Part shown: in pieces, positions 1 to 6,777 of the stretch | How the letters are laid out: each line of letters starts with the position of its first letter | How positions within the stretch are numbered: the first letter of the stretch is position 1 | Assembly: GCA_027026295.1 (NCBI GenBank) | Contig: JALVOR010000224.1 | Location: 1-12,541, forward strand | DNA from: Anaerolineales bacterium | GTDB lineage: Bacteria; Chloroflexota; Anaerolineae; Anaerolineales; DRMV01 | Reading direction: 5' to 3' | Length of the DNA stretch: 12,541 nucleotides | Made by a program: the position numbers and the translations under genes | Notes under the pieces: generated by a model | The model's input: only the letters and a program-made list of their open reading frames with translations | Told to the model about the DNA's origin: nothing | Databases searched by the model: none

Positions 1-45
1 ATTATATCACCATTGTCAATCGGCAACCAACGCGCTGCCACGTGC

Positions 46-77
46 CAAAAGAAAACGCCCCCGCACAAAGCGAGGGC
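46..77 (-). terminator. Rho-independent terminator, minus strand
   Basis: On the minus strand, GCCCTCGC (77-70) and GCGGGGGC (64-57) form an 8-bp stem with one mismatch around the loop TTTGT. It is followed directly by GTTTTCTTTT. The hairpin and T-rich tail are correctly oriented only for leftward transcription, matching the promoter at 139-167. Confidence 0.6.
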
Positions 78-132
78 AAAGCAGGCGGCTTCGTGGCCGC
101 CGCGCCGTGCCCGCGAACAGGCACGGGGGTTC
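46..132 (-). ncRNA. Candidate small structured RNA (unknown family)
   Basis: This is a predicted minus-strand transcript of about 85 nt that I could not assign to a known RNA family. A sigma70-type promoter (162-167 and 139-144) points into it, and a hairpin plus U-rich tract ends it at about 46. Between these, three stems can be drawn: CGTGCC/GGCACG with an 8-nt loop, GGCGGC/GCCGCC with a 6-nt loop, and the terminator stem. A CCCCCG run near the 5' end could instead pair with CGGGGG in the 3' arm of the terminator, so a switch or attenuator is possible. No convincing open reading frame with a ribosome binding site is visible. It could be a free-standing sRNA or the attenuated leader of a gene left of the window. 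It does not contain the SRP RNA core motif. Confidence 0.42.
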
Positions 133-138
133 AACCCC

Positions 139-167
139 ACTATACAGCAACCGCAAAGTTTTGTCAA
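139..167 (-). promoter_or_regulatory. Sigma70-type promoter firing leftward
   Basis: Read on the minus strand, TTGACA (167-162, perfect -35 consensus) is followed after exactly 17 nt by TATAGT (144-139, five of six matches to the -10 consensus). Expected transcription start is about 131-132. The only element downstream within the window is the candidate small RNA and its terminator. Confidence 0.6.
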
Positions 168-243
168 CCGCCCCGCTCATACTCAGCCCGCAACAATCCT
201 ATCCGCCATGCTCTACCTGAGGCAGTAGCTACAAAAACCGAAA

Positions 244-291
244 CGCCCGCAAGGTGAAGCAGTAGCCACCCCAAAACGGCTGTGGCTACCA
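244..291 (+). repeat. tRNA-like partial copy upstream of tRNA-Gly
   Basis: This stretch resembles the 5' half and anticodon arm of the tRNA gene that follows. Positions 253-272 match 311-330 of the tRNA at 15 of 20 bases, including GCAGTAGC. The anticodon stem GTAGC/GCTAC and the following CA recur (262-266, 285-291). Here, however, the stem is extended to 8 bp (GTAGCCAC 262-269 with GTGGCTAC 282-289) and closes a 12-nt loop instead of a 7-nt anticodon loop. No T arm or acceptor stem is present, so it is not a functional tRNA. It may be a decayed duplication, an insertion footprint, or a leader hairpin that resembles the tRNA by chance. Confidence 0.4.
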
Positions 292-294
292 CCC

Positions 295-366
295 CCGGGC
301 GTCGCCAAGTGGTAAGGCAGTAGCTTCCCAAGCTACCATTCGCGGGTTCGAGTCCCGTCGCCCGCT
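295..366 (+). tRNA. tRNA-Gly (anticodon CCC)
   Basis: A complete cloverleaf of 72 nt can be folded. The acceptor strands are 295-301 and 359-365. The D arm is GCC/GGC around AAGTGGTAA. The anticodon stem GTAGC/GCTAC carries the loop TTCCCAA, so the anticodon is CCC (327-329), reading GGG glycine codons. The variable loop is CATTC. The T stem is GCGGG/CCCGT with loop TTCGAGT. The discriminator is T366, as usual for bacterial tRNA-Gly, and CCA is not encoded. Oddity: the first acceptor pair is C295 opposite C365, where bacterial glycine tRNAs normally have G1-C72. The other six acceptor pairs are Watson-Crick. No clear promoter is seen just upstream. Confidence 0.9.
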
Positions 367-373
367 CAACGCG

Positions 374-414
374 AGAACGGCTGTCACCCTTGAAGTGACA
401 GCCGTTCTTCTTTT
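374..414 (+). terminator. Rho-independent terminator after tRNA-Gly
   Basis: AGAACGGCTGTCAC (374-387) pairs perfectly over 14 bp with GTGACAGCCGTTCT (395-408) around the 7-nt loop CCTTGAA, and is followed by a T-rich tail (TCTTTT). It starts 8 nt after the tRNA. The reverse strand lacks a T tract after the stem, so it is optimal only for the tRNA transcript. The hairpin also lies 40-80 bp beyond the stop codon of the convergent aldehyde dehydrogenase gene and could help end that mRNA too. Confidence 0.88.
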
Positions 415-453
415 CGGCCAAAGCCCAATTGCGCTTGGAATGTCGTTCGCTCG

Positions 454-1932
454 TCAGAACTTTCGCGACCACTCTTTCAGCCAGCGTTCGATGACCACTT
501 TGGTTTGGGTGTAAAATTCCACCGCGTGTTGCCCCTGGGCATGCACCGTGCCAAAGAAACTTTCGCGCCAGCCGCTGAAGGGGTAAAAAGCCATGGGCGC
601 GGCCACGCCGATGTTGATACCCACGTTTCCCGAAAGCACCTCGTAGCGGAACTTGCGCGCGTGCCCGCCGTTGTCGGTGAAGATGCAGGCCATGTTGCCG
701 TAGCGCATCCCGTTGATGATCTCCAGCGCCTCGTCCAGCGAATCGACCTTCATCAGTCCCAGCACCGGGCCGAAGATCTCGGTCTCGAAAATCGTGGTGC
801 CGGGCTGGATGTTGTCCAGGACAGTGGGGCGCAGGAAATAGCCCTTTTCCCACCCCGGGATGATCGCGCCGCGGCCGTCGTAGAGCACCTTCGCGCCCTC
901 TTCGATGCCTTTGGCGATCAGCCCTTCGATGCGCGCCTTGGCCTTGGGGGAGATGACCGGCCCCATCTGCACGCCCTCTTCCAGGCCGTAGCCCACTTTG
1001 CGGGTGCGCGCGGCTTCCACGATGCCCTCGGCAAAAATATCGTGGGCCTTGCCCACGCCGATAACCAGCGCGGTGGCCAGGCAGCGCTGCCCCGCGTTGC
1101 CAAAGGCGCTGTCGGCCAGAATGCGGAGGGTCATATCCATATCCGCGTCGGGCATGATCACGGTGGGGTTTTTGGCGCCGCCCTGAGCGAGCACGCGCTT
1201 GCCGTTTTGTGCGGCCTTTGCATAGATGTACTTCGCCACCGGCGTGGAACCGACGAAACTGACAGCCTTGACGTCGGGGTGATCCAGCAGCGCGTTGACC
1301 GTTTCGGCCGCGCCGTTGACCAAGTTGATCACGCCCTTCGGGAACCCGGCTTCCTCCACCAAATCCATCACCCGCTGCATGGTCATGGGCGTACGCTCCG
1401 AGGGCTTGACGATGACCGTGTTGCCCGTGGCGACGGCGTAGGGCAGGAACCAGAAAGGAATCATGCCGGGGAAGTTGAAGGGGCTGATGACCGCGGTCAC
1501 CCCCAACGGCTGGCGGAACATGTATTCGTCGATACCGCGGGCAATGTCTTCGTTGGTGGCACCCTGCATCATGCTTGGAATACCCACCGCGACTTCCACG
1601 TTCTCGATGGCCCGCTTCATCTCGCCCTTGGATTCCTTGAAAGTCTTGCCATTTTCGTCGGTGATGATGCGGGAAAGTTCATCAATGTGTTCGTCGAGCA
1701 AAGCCTTCAAGCGGAAAAGGTACTGAATGCGGTCTTCGGCAGGGGTACGCCGCCAGGCAGGATAAGCCTGCTGGGCCGCAGTCACAGCCAAAGCCACCTC
1801 ATTGGGCGGAGAAAGCGGCACGGTAGCCAGCGTCTGGGCATTGGCGGGGTTGACGACTTCCAGATATTCAGCGCCGGCCGGCGTGTGCCAGGCGCCATCA
1901 ATGTAATTACGGAGGGTTTTTACACTGCTCAT
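454..1932 (-). CDS. mmsA: CoA-acylating (methyl)malonate-semialdehyde dehydrogenase
   Basis: This is a 492-residue cytosolic aldehyde dehydrogenase of the MmsA/IolA group. The family converts methylmalonate or malonate semialdehyde plus CoA and NAD+ to propionyl- or acetyl-CoA, CO2 and NADH. Visible motifs are PFNFP (151-155), KPSE (176-179, NAD binding), FVGST (226-230), the catalytic cysteine in GQRC (C284), and ETEIFGPV near the C terminus. GGAKN (251-255) has Asn where hydrolytic aldehyde dehydrogenases have the general-base Glu, a hallmark of the CoA-acylating branch. I chose the ATG at 1930-1932 because AGGAG lies about 8 nt upstream and homology starts there. An in-frame ATG 20 codons earlier adds an Arg/Ser-rich stretch and begins on the -10 box. 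It is divergent from the Lrp-like regulator. Which semialdehyde it uses cannot be read from sequence. In this locus malonate semialdehyde from beta-alanine is plausible. Confidence 0.9.
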   Translation of the reverse strand: MSSVKTLRNYIDGAWHTPAGAEYLEVVNPANAQTLATVPLSPPNEVALAVTAAQQAYPAWRRTPAEDRIQYLFRLKALLDEHIDELSRIITDENGKTFKESKGEMKRAIENVEVAVGIPSMMQGATNEDIARGIDEYMFRQPLGVTAVISPFNFPGMIPFWFLPYAVATGNTVIVKPSERTPMTMQRVMDLVEEAGFPKGVINLVNGAAETVNALLDHPDVKAVSFVGSTPVAKYIYAKAAQNGKRVLAQGGAKNPTVIMPDADMDMTLRILADSAFGNAGQRCLATALVIGVGKAHDIFAEGIVEAARTRKVGYGLEEGVQMGPVISPKAKARIEGLIAKGIEEGAKVLYDGRGAIIPGWEKGYFLRPTVLDNIQPGTTIFETEIFGPVLGLMKVDSLDEALEIINGMRYGNMACIFTDNGGHARKFRYEVLSGNVGINIGVAAPMAFYPFSGWRESFFGTVHAQGQHAVEFYTQTKVVIERWLKEWSRKF

Positions 1933-1972
1933 GAGTAAACTCCTCGTGCGGGATAAGCGCCGCCGGGAACGG

Positions 1973-1982
1973 CACAATTGTG
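1973..1982. promoter_or_regulatory. Palindromic operator candidate in divergent control region
   Basis: CACAATTGTG is a perfect 10-bp palindrome just downstream of the predicted start of the aldehyde dehydrogenase transcript. Its AATT core recurs at 1991-1994 (in GCAATT, overlapping the -10 box) and at 2036-2039 (in GCAATT, overlapping the regulator's -35 box). The cores are spaced 15 and 45 bp apart. Repeated A/T-centred sites fit cooperative binding by Lrp-type octamers. That function is inferred. Confidence 0.35.
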
Positions 1983-1991
1983 AACAACGCA

Positions 1992-1997
1992 ATTATA
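1992..1997 (-). promoter_or_regulatory. Probable -10 box of the aldehyde dehydrogenase gene
   Basis: TATAAT (perfect consensus) reads leftward at 1997-1992, about 60 bp before the chosen start codon. At 17-nt spacing the -35 position is only GTAAAA, so the promoter is weak by sequence and may need an activator such as the divergent Lrp-like protein. The expected transcription start is near 1985. Confidence 0.5.
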
Positions 1998-2031
1998 CAC
2001 TATTTTTTCTGCGTTTTTACGAGTAAACCGC

Positions 2032-2060
2032 TTGCAATTCTGCGAAAACCGTGCTATACT
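2032..2060 (+). promoter_or_regulatory. Promoter of the lrp-potABCD unit
   Basis: TTGCAA (2032-2037) and TATACT (2055-2060) are separated by 17 nt. TG precedes the -10 box by one base (TGC at 2052-2054), giving an extended -10. The start is expected near 2067, leaving a leader of about 20 nt that carries the AGGAG ribosome binding site at 2074-2078. Confidence 0.65.
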
Positions 2061-2086
2061 CGCTACAGACCAAAGGAGTTCGCAGC

Positions 2087-2566
2087 ATGCCTTTAGACCA
2101 TATAGACCACGCCATCATCCGTCTGTTGCAAGAAGACGGGCGCGCGCCTTATACCGAAATCGCCAAGCGGTTGCAGATTTCCGAAGGCACGGTGCGAAAC
2201 CGCATCGCGCGGCTCACCGAAAATCAAAGCATCCAAATCGTGGCACTGATCGACCCCTACCAAATGGGCTTCGATGCCGCCGCGATGATTGGCGTTTCCG
2301 TCGAACCGCCGCTGATCGAGGCTGCCGCCAAACAGATCGCCCGCTTCCCCGAAGTCAGTTACCTCGTGCTGGTTTCGGGGATGTTCGATTTAGTCGTAGA
2401 AGCGTTGTGCCGTGATCGCGAACACCTGGCGAATTTTTTGAGCAAAAGCCTGCATCAGGTGCCGGGCGTCAAAAGCACGCAAACTTTTGTCATCCTGCGC
2501 ACTTACAAGATGGCATACGGCGCCAGACCAAACCTGCCACAATCTTCTTCCCGGGAGGATGCATGA
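2087..2566 (+). CDS. Lrp/AsnC-family transcriptional regulator
   Basis: This 159-residue protein has the standard two-part Lrp/AsnC build. An N-terminal winged helix-turn-helix spans roughly residues 5-50, with LLQEDGRAPYTEIAKRLQIS, then the recognition-helix region with EGTVRNRI. A RAM effector-binding and oligomerisation domain spans about 65-140, with the VSGMFDLVVEALCRD and VPGVKSTQTFVILRTYK signatures. Family members bind an amino acid or similar small effector and wrap DNA as octamers. The ATG at 2087 has AGGAG 8 nt upstream. A GTG at 2051 would begin upstream of and within the -10 box and is rejected. Its stop overlaps the potA start (ATGA), so the two genes are translationally coupled. 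Autoregulation and control of the divergent dehydrogenase gene are likely from position alone. The C-terminal Ser/Arg-rich tail is short and probably disordered. The effector is unknown. Confidence 0.9.
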   Translation: MPLDHIDHAIIRLLQEDGRAPYTEIAKRLQISEGTVRNRIARLTENQSIQIVALIDPYQMGFDAAAMIGVSVEPPLIEAAAKQIARFPEVSYLVLVSGMFDLVVEALCRDREHLANFLSKSLHQVPGVKSTQTFVILRTYKMAYGARPNLPQSSSREDA

Positions 2567-3672
2567 GCGAAACCTACGCAGTCGAACTCCGTAATGTCGT
2601 CAAGCAATTCGGGGAGGTGGTTGCCGTCAACAACGTCTCGCTGCGCATCGGTGAAGGTGAATTCTTTTCCATGTTAGGCCCCAGCGGCTGCGGGAAAACC
2701 ACCACGCTGCGCATGATTGCCGGTCTGGAAATGCCCACCAGCGGCTCGGTGATGATCTACGGCGAAGAACAAGGCTACCTGCCCCCCTATCAGCGCCCGG
2801 TCAACACCGTGTTCCAGAATTATGCGCTCTTTCCTCACATGACGGTGGCGCAAAACGTCGCCTTTGGGCTGGAAATGAAGAAAGTACCCAAAGACGAAAT
2901 CAGGCGGCGGGTTGCCGAAGCCCTGGAACTGGTTCAACTGACCGGCAAGGAAAAACGCCGTCCGAAACAACTTTCGGGCGGTCAGAAGCAACGCGTTGCC
3001 CTTGCCAGGGCATTAGTCAACCGCCCCAAAGTGTTGCTGCTGGATGAGCCTCTCGGCGCGCTCGATTTGAAACTGCGCAAAGCCATGCAGAGCGAACTCA
3101 AAGCACTGCAGGAACGGGTGGGCATCACTTTCGTCTACGTTACCCACGACCAGGAAGAAGCGTTGGTGATGTCGGATCGCATCGCAGTAATGAACGAAGG
3201 CAACGTGCTGCAAGTAGGCACCCCAGAAGAAATCTACGAAACCCCCACCAGCCGCTTCGTTGCCGACTTCATCGGGAAGACCAATTTCCTCAACGGCGAA
3301 GTTGTGGAAATCGGAGATGGCCTGGCAAAAGTCGTTCTCGAGAACGGTGCCGTAGTAGAAGCCAGCGTGCCGGAAGGCAAAACCTTTGTCCGGGGCGAGC
3401 GCGCCACGGTTTCCATCCGCCCTGAGCGGGTTTACATCACGCCAGCAAACGAACTACCCGACGTACGCAACGCCAAAGCATTCTCCCATTTGCCTGCCAA
3501 ATTGGTGAAGTTCTTCTACGTCGGCTCTGAACGGCGTTATGTGGTGCTCGTAGGCGATACCGAAGTGGTGGTACAAGCGCAGAACGTCGACCGCAGCACC
3601 CGTCGTTGCCACACTGGCGATGAGGTCGTGCTCCACTGGGATAGCGCCCAGGCGCGGCTGCTCAAGGAGTAA
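2563..3672 (+). CDS. potA: Polyamine ABC transporter ATP-binding protein PotA
   Basis: This 369-residue cytoplasmic ATPase powers the importer formed with PotB, PotC and PotD. All nucleotide-binding motifs are intact: Walker A GPSGCGKTT (39-47), Q-loop Q85, signature LSGGQ (137-141), Walker B VLLLDE (157-162), D-loop GALD (165-168) and switch H195 in THDQEEA. The segment after about residue 240 forms the C-terminal TOBE-type regulatory domain, which includes the SIRPER motif typical of PotA/CysA/MalK-class ATPases. The start overlaps the regulator's stop by 4 nt, with GGGAGG just upstream. AAGGAG at the 3' end of the gene serves as the ribosome binding site of potB. ATPase sequence alone does not distinguish polyamines from other small solutes. 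The assignment rests on the adjacent PotD. Confidence 0.93.
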   Translation: MSETYAVELRNVVKQFGEVVAVNNVSLRIGEGEFFSMLGPSGCGKTTTLRMIAGLEMPTSGSVMIYGEEQGYLPPYQRPVNTVFQNYALFPHMTVAQNVAFGLEMKKVPKDEIRRRVAEALELVQLTGKEKRRPKQLSGGQKQRVALARALVNRPKVLLLDEPLGALDLKLRKAMQSELKALQERVGITFVYVTHDQEEALVMSDRIAVMNEGNVLQVGTPEEIYETPTSRFVADFIGKTNFLNGEVVEIGDGLAKVVLENGAVVEASVPEGKTFVRGERATVSIRPERVYITPANELPDVRNAKAFSHLPAKLVKFFYVGSERRYVVLVGDTEVVVQAQNVDRSTRRCHTGDEVVLHWDSAQARLLKE

Positions 3673-3679
3673 GCGCAAA

Positions 3680-4558
3680 ATGAAAAAACTACTAACGCTG
3701 CTCCGCAAGCGGCCTTCCTTCCAGGCATGGCTGCTGTTACTGCCTTCGGCTTTCTGGCTGTTTGTTTTCTTCATTGCACCGCTGTTCATCGTACTAATCT
3801 ACAGTTTTCTGGAACGCGGCACCTACGGCGGTGTGCAATGGCACTTTACCCTGGAAAACTACCGGCGGACGTTCGACCCGCTGTATTTCAAAACCTTCGG
3901 ACGGTCGTTTTACATTGCCATCGTCACCACCATCGCCACCTTGCTCATTGGCTATCCACTGGCATATTACATCGCCAGCCGCCCGGCAAAGCGCCGCGGC
4001 ACCCTGGTGCTGGCATTGATGATCCCTTTCTGGACAAACTTCCTCGTCCGCACCTACGCATGGCTGACCCTGCTGCGCACCCATACTGGCCTCATCAATG
4101 TCACCCTGATGTCGCTGGGGTGGATTCAGAAGCCCCTGCCCCTTTTCGGAAACGACTTTGCCATCATCGTTGGTCTGGTATATGGCTGGCTGCCTGACAT
4201 GGTCTTGCCAATCTATGCCGCCCTCGACCGCCTCGACCACAGCCTGCTGGAAGCCGCCTCCGACCTCTATGCGTCGGGCCCCAATGTTTTTCGGCGCATC
4301 GTATGGCCGCTTTCCCTGCCCGGCGTGGTCGCCGGTTCCATGCTGGTCTTCATCCCCTCGCTGGGGGCATTCGTGACACCCGCAATCCTGGGCGGCGGCA
4401 AAACCCTGATGATTGGCAACATCATCAGCAACCAATTCCTTGCCGCCCACGACTGGCCTTTCGGCTCGGCGCTCTCCTTCGTCATGATGGCGGTGATGCT
4501 GGCTGCAACGCTGATCTACTTCCGGGCAACTTCCGATGAAGAGCGGAGGCAACTATGA
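3680..4558 (+). CDS. potB: Polyamine ABC transporter permease PotB
   Basis: This is a 292-residue inner-membrane permease with about six hydrophobic segments. The first is at about 16-42 after a basic N-terminal tail (KKLLTLLRKRPSF). The cytoplasmic EAA coupling loop, starting LLEAASDLYASGPNVFRRIV (about 189-208) and running on to PLSLPGV, contacts PotA. The length is normal for PotB/PotH. I chose ATG 3680 because AAGGAG (3664-3669) lies 10 nt upstream and the potA stop is only 8 nt before it. An in-frame ATG at 3620 inside potA adds 20 residues without family resemblance. The stop overlaps the potC start (ATGA), indicating coupled translation. Substrate specificity is not set by the permease sequence in any way I can read. 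Confidence 0.92.
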   Translation: MKKLLTLLRKRPSFQAWLLLLPSAFWLFVFFIAPLFIVLIYSFLERGTYGGVQWHFTLENYRRTFDPLYFKTFGRSFYIAIVTTIATLLIGYPLAYYIASRPAKRRGTLVLALMIPFWTNFLVRTYAWLTLLRTHTGLINVTLMSLGWIQKPLPLFGNDFAIIVGLVYGWLPDMVLPIYAALDRLDHSLLEAASDLYASGPNVFRRIVWPLSLPGVVAGSMLVFIPSLGAFVTPAILGGGKTLMIGNIISNQFLAAHDWPFGSALSFVMMAVMLAATLIYFRATSDEERRQL

Positions 4559-5454
4559 GCGAGCAAGCGTTATCGCGGGCGCTTTCCCGCCGCAGCCGCA
4601 TGGCGCACCTCAAAAAACAACTCGGCGAAGGGCTGTTTCATCTCTATGGCCTGACGGGATACCTTTTCCTGTATTTGCCCATCATCATTCTGGTTATCTT
4701 CTCTTTCAACGACTCGCGCTCCACGGCGCAGTGGGCAGGCTTCACAACCCACTGGTATGCGGATATGATGAACGACCACCAGATTATCCTTTCGCTGTGG
4801 AACAGCCTCTTCGTGGCCATCGTTTCCACGCTGGTTTCACTGGTTATCGGCACCCTGGCTGCGCTGGCAATGGAACGCTACCGCTTTTGGGGCAAACTGA
4901 TGATGGACGCGGTGTTGTACCTTCCCATCATCATCCCCGATATTGCAATGGCAATCATGCTACTGATCTTCTTCGATGTCAGTGGCATCGGCTTCCAGCC
5001 CTGGAAGGCCAATTTCTTCGGCGTCCACCTTGCAGTACCCTACTCCGTCATCATCGGCCATGTGGCGTTCAACATTTCCTTCGTGGCCGTGGTGGTGCGC
5101 GCGCGGCTGGCGCAGATGGACCAAGTGCTCGAAGAAGCCGCCCAGGACCTCTACGCCGACCCCTGGCGCACTTTCTGGCGGGTAACTTTCCCCATGTTAC
5201 TACCAGGCATCATGGGCGGCGCACTGCTGGCATTCACGCTCTCGATGGACGATTTCGTGATTACATTCTTCACCAGCGGTGCCGGCTTCAATACCCTGCC
5301 TGTGCGCGTGTTCAGCATGATCAAGAAAGGCGTCACACCAAAGATCAACGCCGTTTCCAGCCTGATGTTGCTGTTCTCGCTGGTGCTGGTCGCAATTTCC
5401 CTCATTATCGGCAAAGGAGGTGATGAGAACTCATCGGCAAACACCATGTTCTAA
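4555..5454 (+). CDS. potC: Polyamine ABC transporter permease PotC
   Basis: This is a 299-residue inner-membrane permease that pairs with PotB. A charged N-terminal extension of about 30 residues precedes the first membrane segment (about 31-51, ending in the family-typical FSFNDS). The EAA loop, starting EEAAQDLYADPWRTFWRVTF (about 193-212) and running on to PMLLPGI, is clear, and the family motif FTLSMDDFVITFF follows. The N terminus is somewhat longer than in well-studied PotC proteins of about 265 residues. Met16 (MAHLKKQ) is a possible alternative start, but the ATGA overlap with potB favours 4555. The gene is followed by a 63-bp C-rich gap before potD. Confidence 0.92.
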   Translation: MSEQALSRALSRRSRMAHLKKQLGEGLFHLYGLTGYLFLYLPIIILVIFSFNDSRSTAQWAGFTTHWYADMMNDHQIILSLWNSLFVAIVSTLVSLVIGTLAALAMERYRFWGKLMMDAVLYLPIIIPDIAMAIMLLIFFDVSGIGFQPWKANFFGVHLAVPYSVIIGHVAFNISFVAVVVRARLAQMDQVLEEAAQDLYADPWRTFWRVTFPMLLPGIMGGALLAFTLSMDDFVITFFTSGAGFNTLPVRVFSMIKKGVTPKINAVSSLMLLFSLVLVAISLIIGKGGDENSSANTMF

Positions 5455-5500
5455 ATCACCTTCAAGCAAGCCCCCCACCCCATATCCCCCACTCTTGATC

Positions 5501-5509
5501 AAGGAGGAG
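5501..5509 (+). promoter_or_regulatory. Strong ribosome binding site of potD
   Basis: AAGGAGGAG lies 8 nt before the potD ATG and is the best Shine-Dalgarno match in the transporter operon. The binding protein is usually needed in excess over the membrane complex, which fits. No separate promoter is seen in 5455-5517. Confidence 0.7.
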
Positions 5510-5517
5510 TACACCCC

Positions 5518-6651
5518 ATGAAACGCTATACGCTCTTGCTGCTCTCGGTTCTGCTCGTGCTTGGCCTGTTGCTCAGCGCGTGCGCAAAAGCCACCCCCAC
5601 CGCGGCCCCTCAACCCGAAAAGACTGAGCAGCCGCAAGCCACCGAAGCCCCGGCTACCGAGGTGCAACCCGCCAAAGAAATCGTCTTCTACAACTGGTCG
5701 GAATACATCGACCCCGAAATTTATACTCTCTTCGAAAAGGAAACCGGCATCAAGGTCGTGGAAGATAACTTCTCCAGCAACGAGGAACTGCTGGCGAAAT
5801 TGCAGGGCGGCGCAACAGGCTATGCCCTCATCGTACCTTCGGACTACACCGTCAAAATCATGATCGACCAAAACATGCTGGCGCCCCTCGACCAGGACAA
5901 AATCCCCAACCTGAAAAACCTGGCAGAGCGCTTCCGCAATCTTTATTACGACCCAGGCAACAAATACTGCATACCCTACCAGTGGGGCACCACGGGCATC
6001 GGCTACCTCGATGGGCAGGTCGACAAGCCCGAATCTTGGTCGGTGCTCTTCGATCCCGACCCCAACGCACCTTACTATGGCCGCATGACCATGCTCGACG
6101 ATGCCCGCGAAGCCTTTGCAGCGGCGTTGATTTACCTGGGCTATGACGCCAACACCACCGACGAAAAGCAACTGGAAGAAGCCAAACAGGCGCTCATCCG
6201 CGCCAAAGCCGCACTCTCCGGTTACGACAGCGACACCTACGAAGACCTGCTGGCTTCCGGCGAAAACCTGATGGCCCACGGCTGGAACGGCGACTTCCTG
6301 CAAGCGCAAGAGGAGAACGAGAACATTGCTTACACCATTCCCAAAGAAGGCGGCGTGATCTGGGTGGACAACGTGTGCATCCCGGCCACGGTGACGCCCG
6401 AGCAGAAACTGGCTGCCGAGATGTTCCTCGATTTCATCCTCCGCCCCGACATCGGTGCCATGATCTCCGAATTCAACTACTACGCCACCCCCAACAAGGC
6501 GGCAGAAGCCAATCTGGATGCAGACTTCCTCAACGATCCTGCCGTCTATCCGCCGCAAAAAGTGCTGGACCGGCTGCAATTCATCAAGCCGGTCGGCGAC
6601 GCCGAAGCGAACTACCAACGCATGTGGGACGAGGTCAAAGCCGCGCCTTAG
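5518..6651 (+). CDS. potD: Spermidine/putrescine-binding lipoprotein PotD
   Basis: This is the 377-residue substrate-binding component, anchored outside the membrane. A lipoprotein signal (residues 1-21, lipobox LSAC) gives lipid attachment at C22. A Pro/Thr/Ala/Glu linker to about residue 52 follows, then the PotD/PotF-type binding fold. NWSEYI (59-64) matches the W-x-E-Y ligand-cage motif of E. coli PotD. VPSDY (106-110), DDAREAF, GWNGDF (W256) and WVDN (W282, D284) correspond to further polyamine-contacting segments, including the E. coli W229 and W255/D257 positions. These aromatic and acidic residues support a polyamine ligand over an unrelated solute. Spermidine and putrescine cannot be separated by eye. 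The gene is last in potABCD and is followed by a strong terminator. The lipid anchor in place of a periplasmic signal suggests a cell without a standard proteobacterial periplasm. Confidence 0.93.
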   Translation: MKRYTLLLLSVLLVLGLLLSACAKATPTAAPQPEKTEQPQATEAPATEVQPAKEIVFYNWSEYIDPEIYTLFEKETGIKVVEDNFSSNEELLAKLQGGATGYALIVPSDYTVKIMIDQNMLAPLDQDKIPNLKNLAERFRNLYYDPGNKYCIPYQWGTTGIGYLDGQVDKPESWSVLFDPDPNAPYYGRMTMLDDAREAFAAALIYLGYDANTTDEKQLEEAKQALIRAKAALSGYDSDTYEDLLASGENLMAHGWNGDFLQAQEENENIAYTIPKEGGVIWVDNVCIPATVTPEQKLAAEMFLDFILRPDIGAMISEFNYYATPNKAAEANLDADFLNDPAVYPPQKVLDRLQFIKPVGDAEANYQRMWDEVKAAP

Positions 6652-6671
6652 TCCTGAAGTGCTCACCTGCT

Positions 6672-6713
6672 CTCTGGCGGGCAGCCGCGGGCTGCCTTCC
6701 AGAGGGCTTTTTT
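6672..6713 (+). terminator. Rho-independent terminator of the lrp-potABCD unit
   Basis: CTCTGG (6672-6677) pairs with CCAGAG (6699-6704) and encloses GGCAGCC/GGCTGCC (6680-6686 and 6690-6696) around a 3-nt loop, with a 2x2 internal loop between. Six T residues follow at 6708-6713. It begins 20 nt after the potD stop and separates the transporter unit from the enzyme genes. The latter therefore probably have their own promoter in 6714-6765, although none is obvious by consensus. Confidence 0.9.
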
Positions 6714-6777
6714 GTGCCTCGTGACAGCCTCCGAAGCCGTAAAATCGCTCACAAACGCCATTTTCGAGGCTTTCCCC

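Noticed and set aside
1..19. Second leftward promoter made of TTGACA (19-14) and TATAAT (6-1) on the minus strand
   Set aside because: The spacer is only 7 nt. Each box may belong to a different promoter whose partner is beyond the left edge or weak, so nothing firm can be called.
244..291. A second complete tRNA gene
   Set aside because: The T arm and acceptor stem are missing, and the stem-loop at the anticodon position has a 12-18 nt loop.
222..324. CRISPR array from the three GCAGTAGC copies
   Set aside because: The repeat is only 8 bp, spacing is uneven (37 and 58 nt), and no cas genes are present.
505..1938. Long plus-strand open frame (477 codons) opposite the aldehyde dehydrogenase gene
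   Set aside because: It is exactly antisense to a clear MmsA-family protein. The translation is His/Asp/Gly/Val-rich with no domain, as expected of an antisense frame in GC-rich DNA.
6714..6765. Promoter for the flavoenzyme operon (TAAAAT at 6740-6745)
   Set aside because: No -35-like hexamer stands 16-18 nt upstream. The nearest candidates, TTGTGC and GTGACA, are at 22 and 13 nt.
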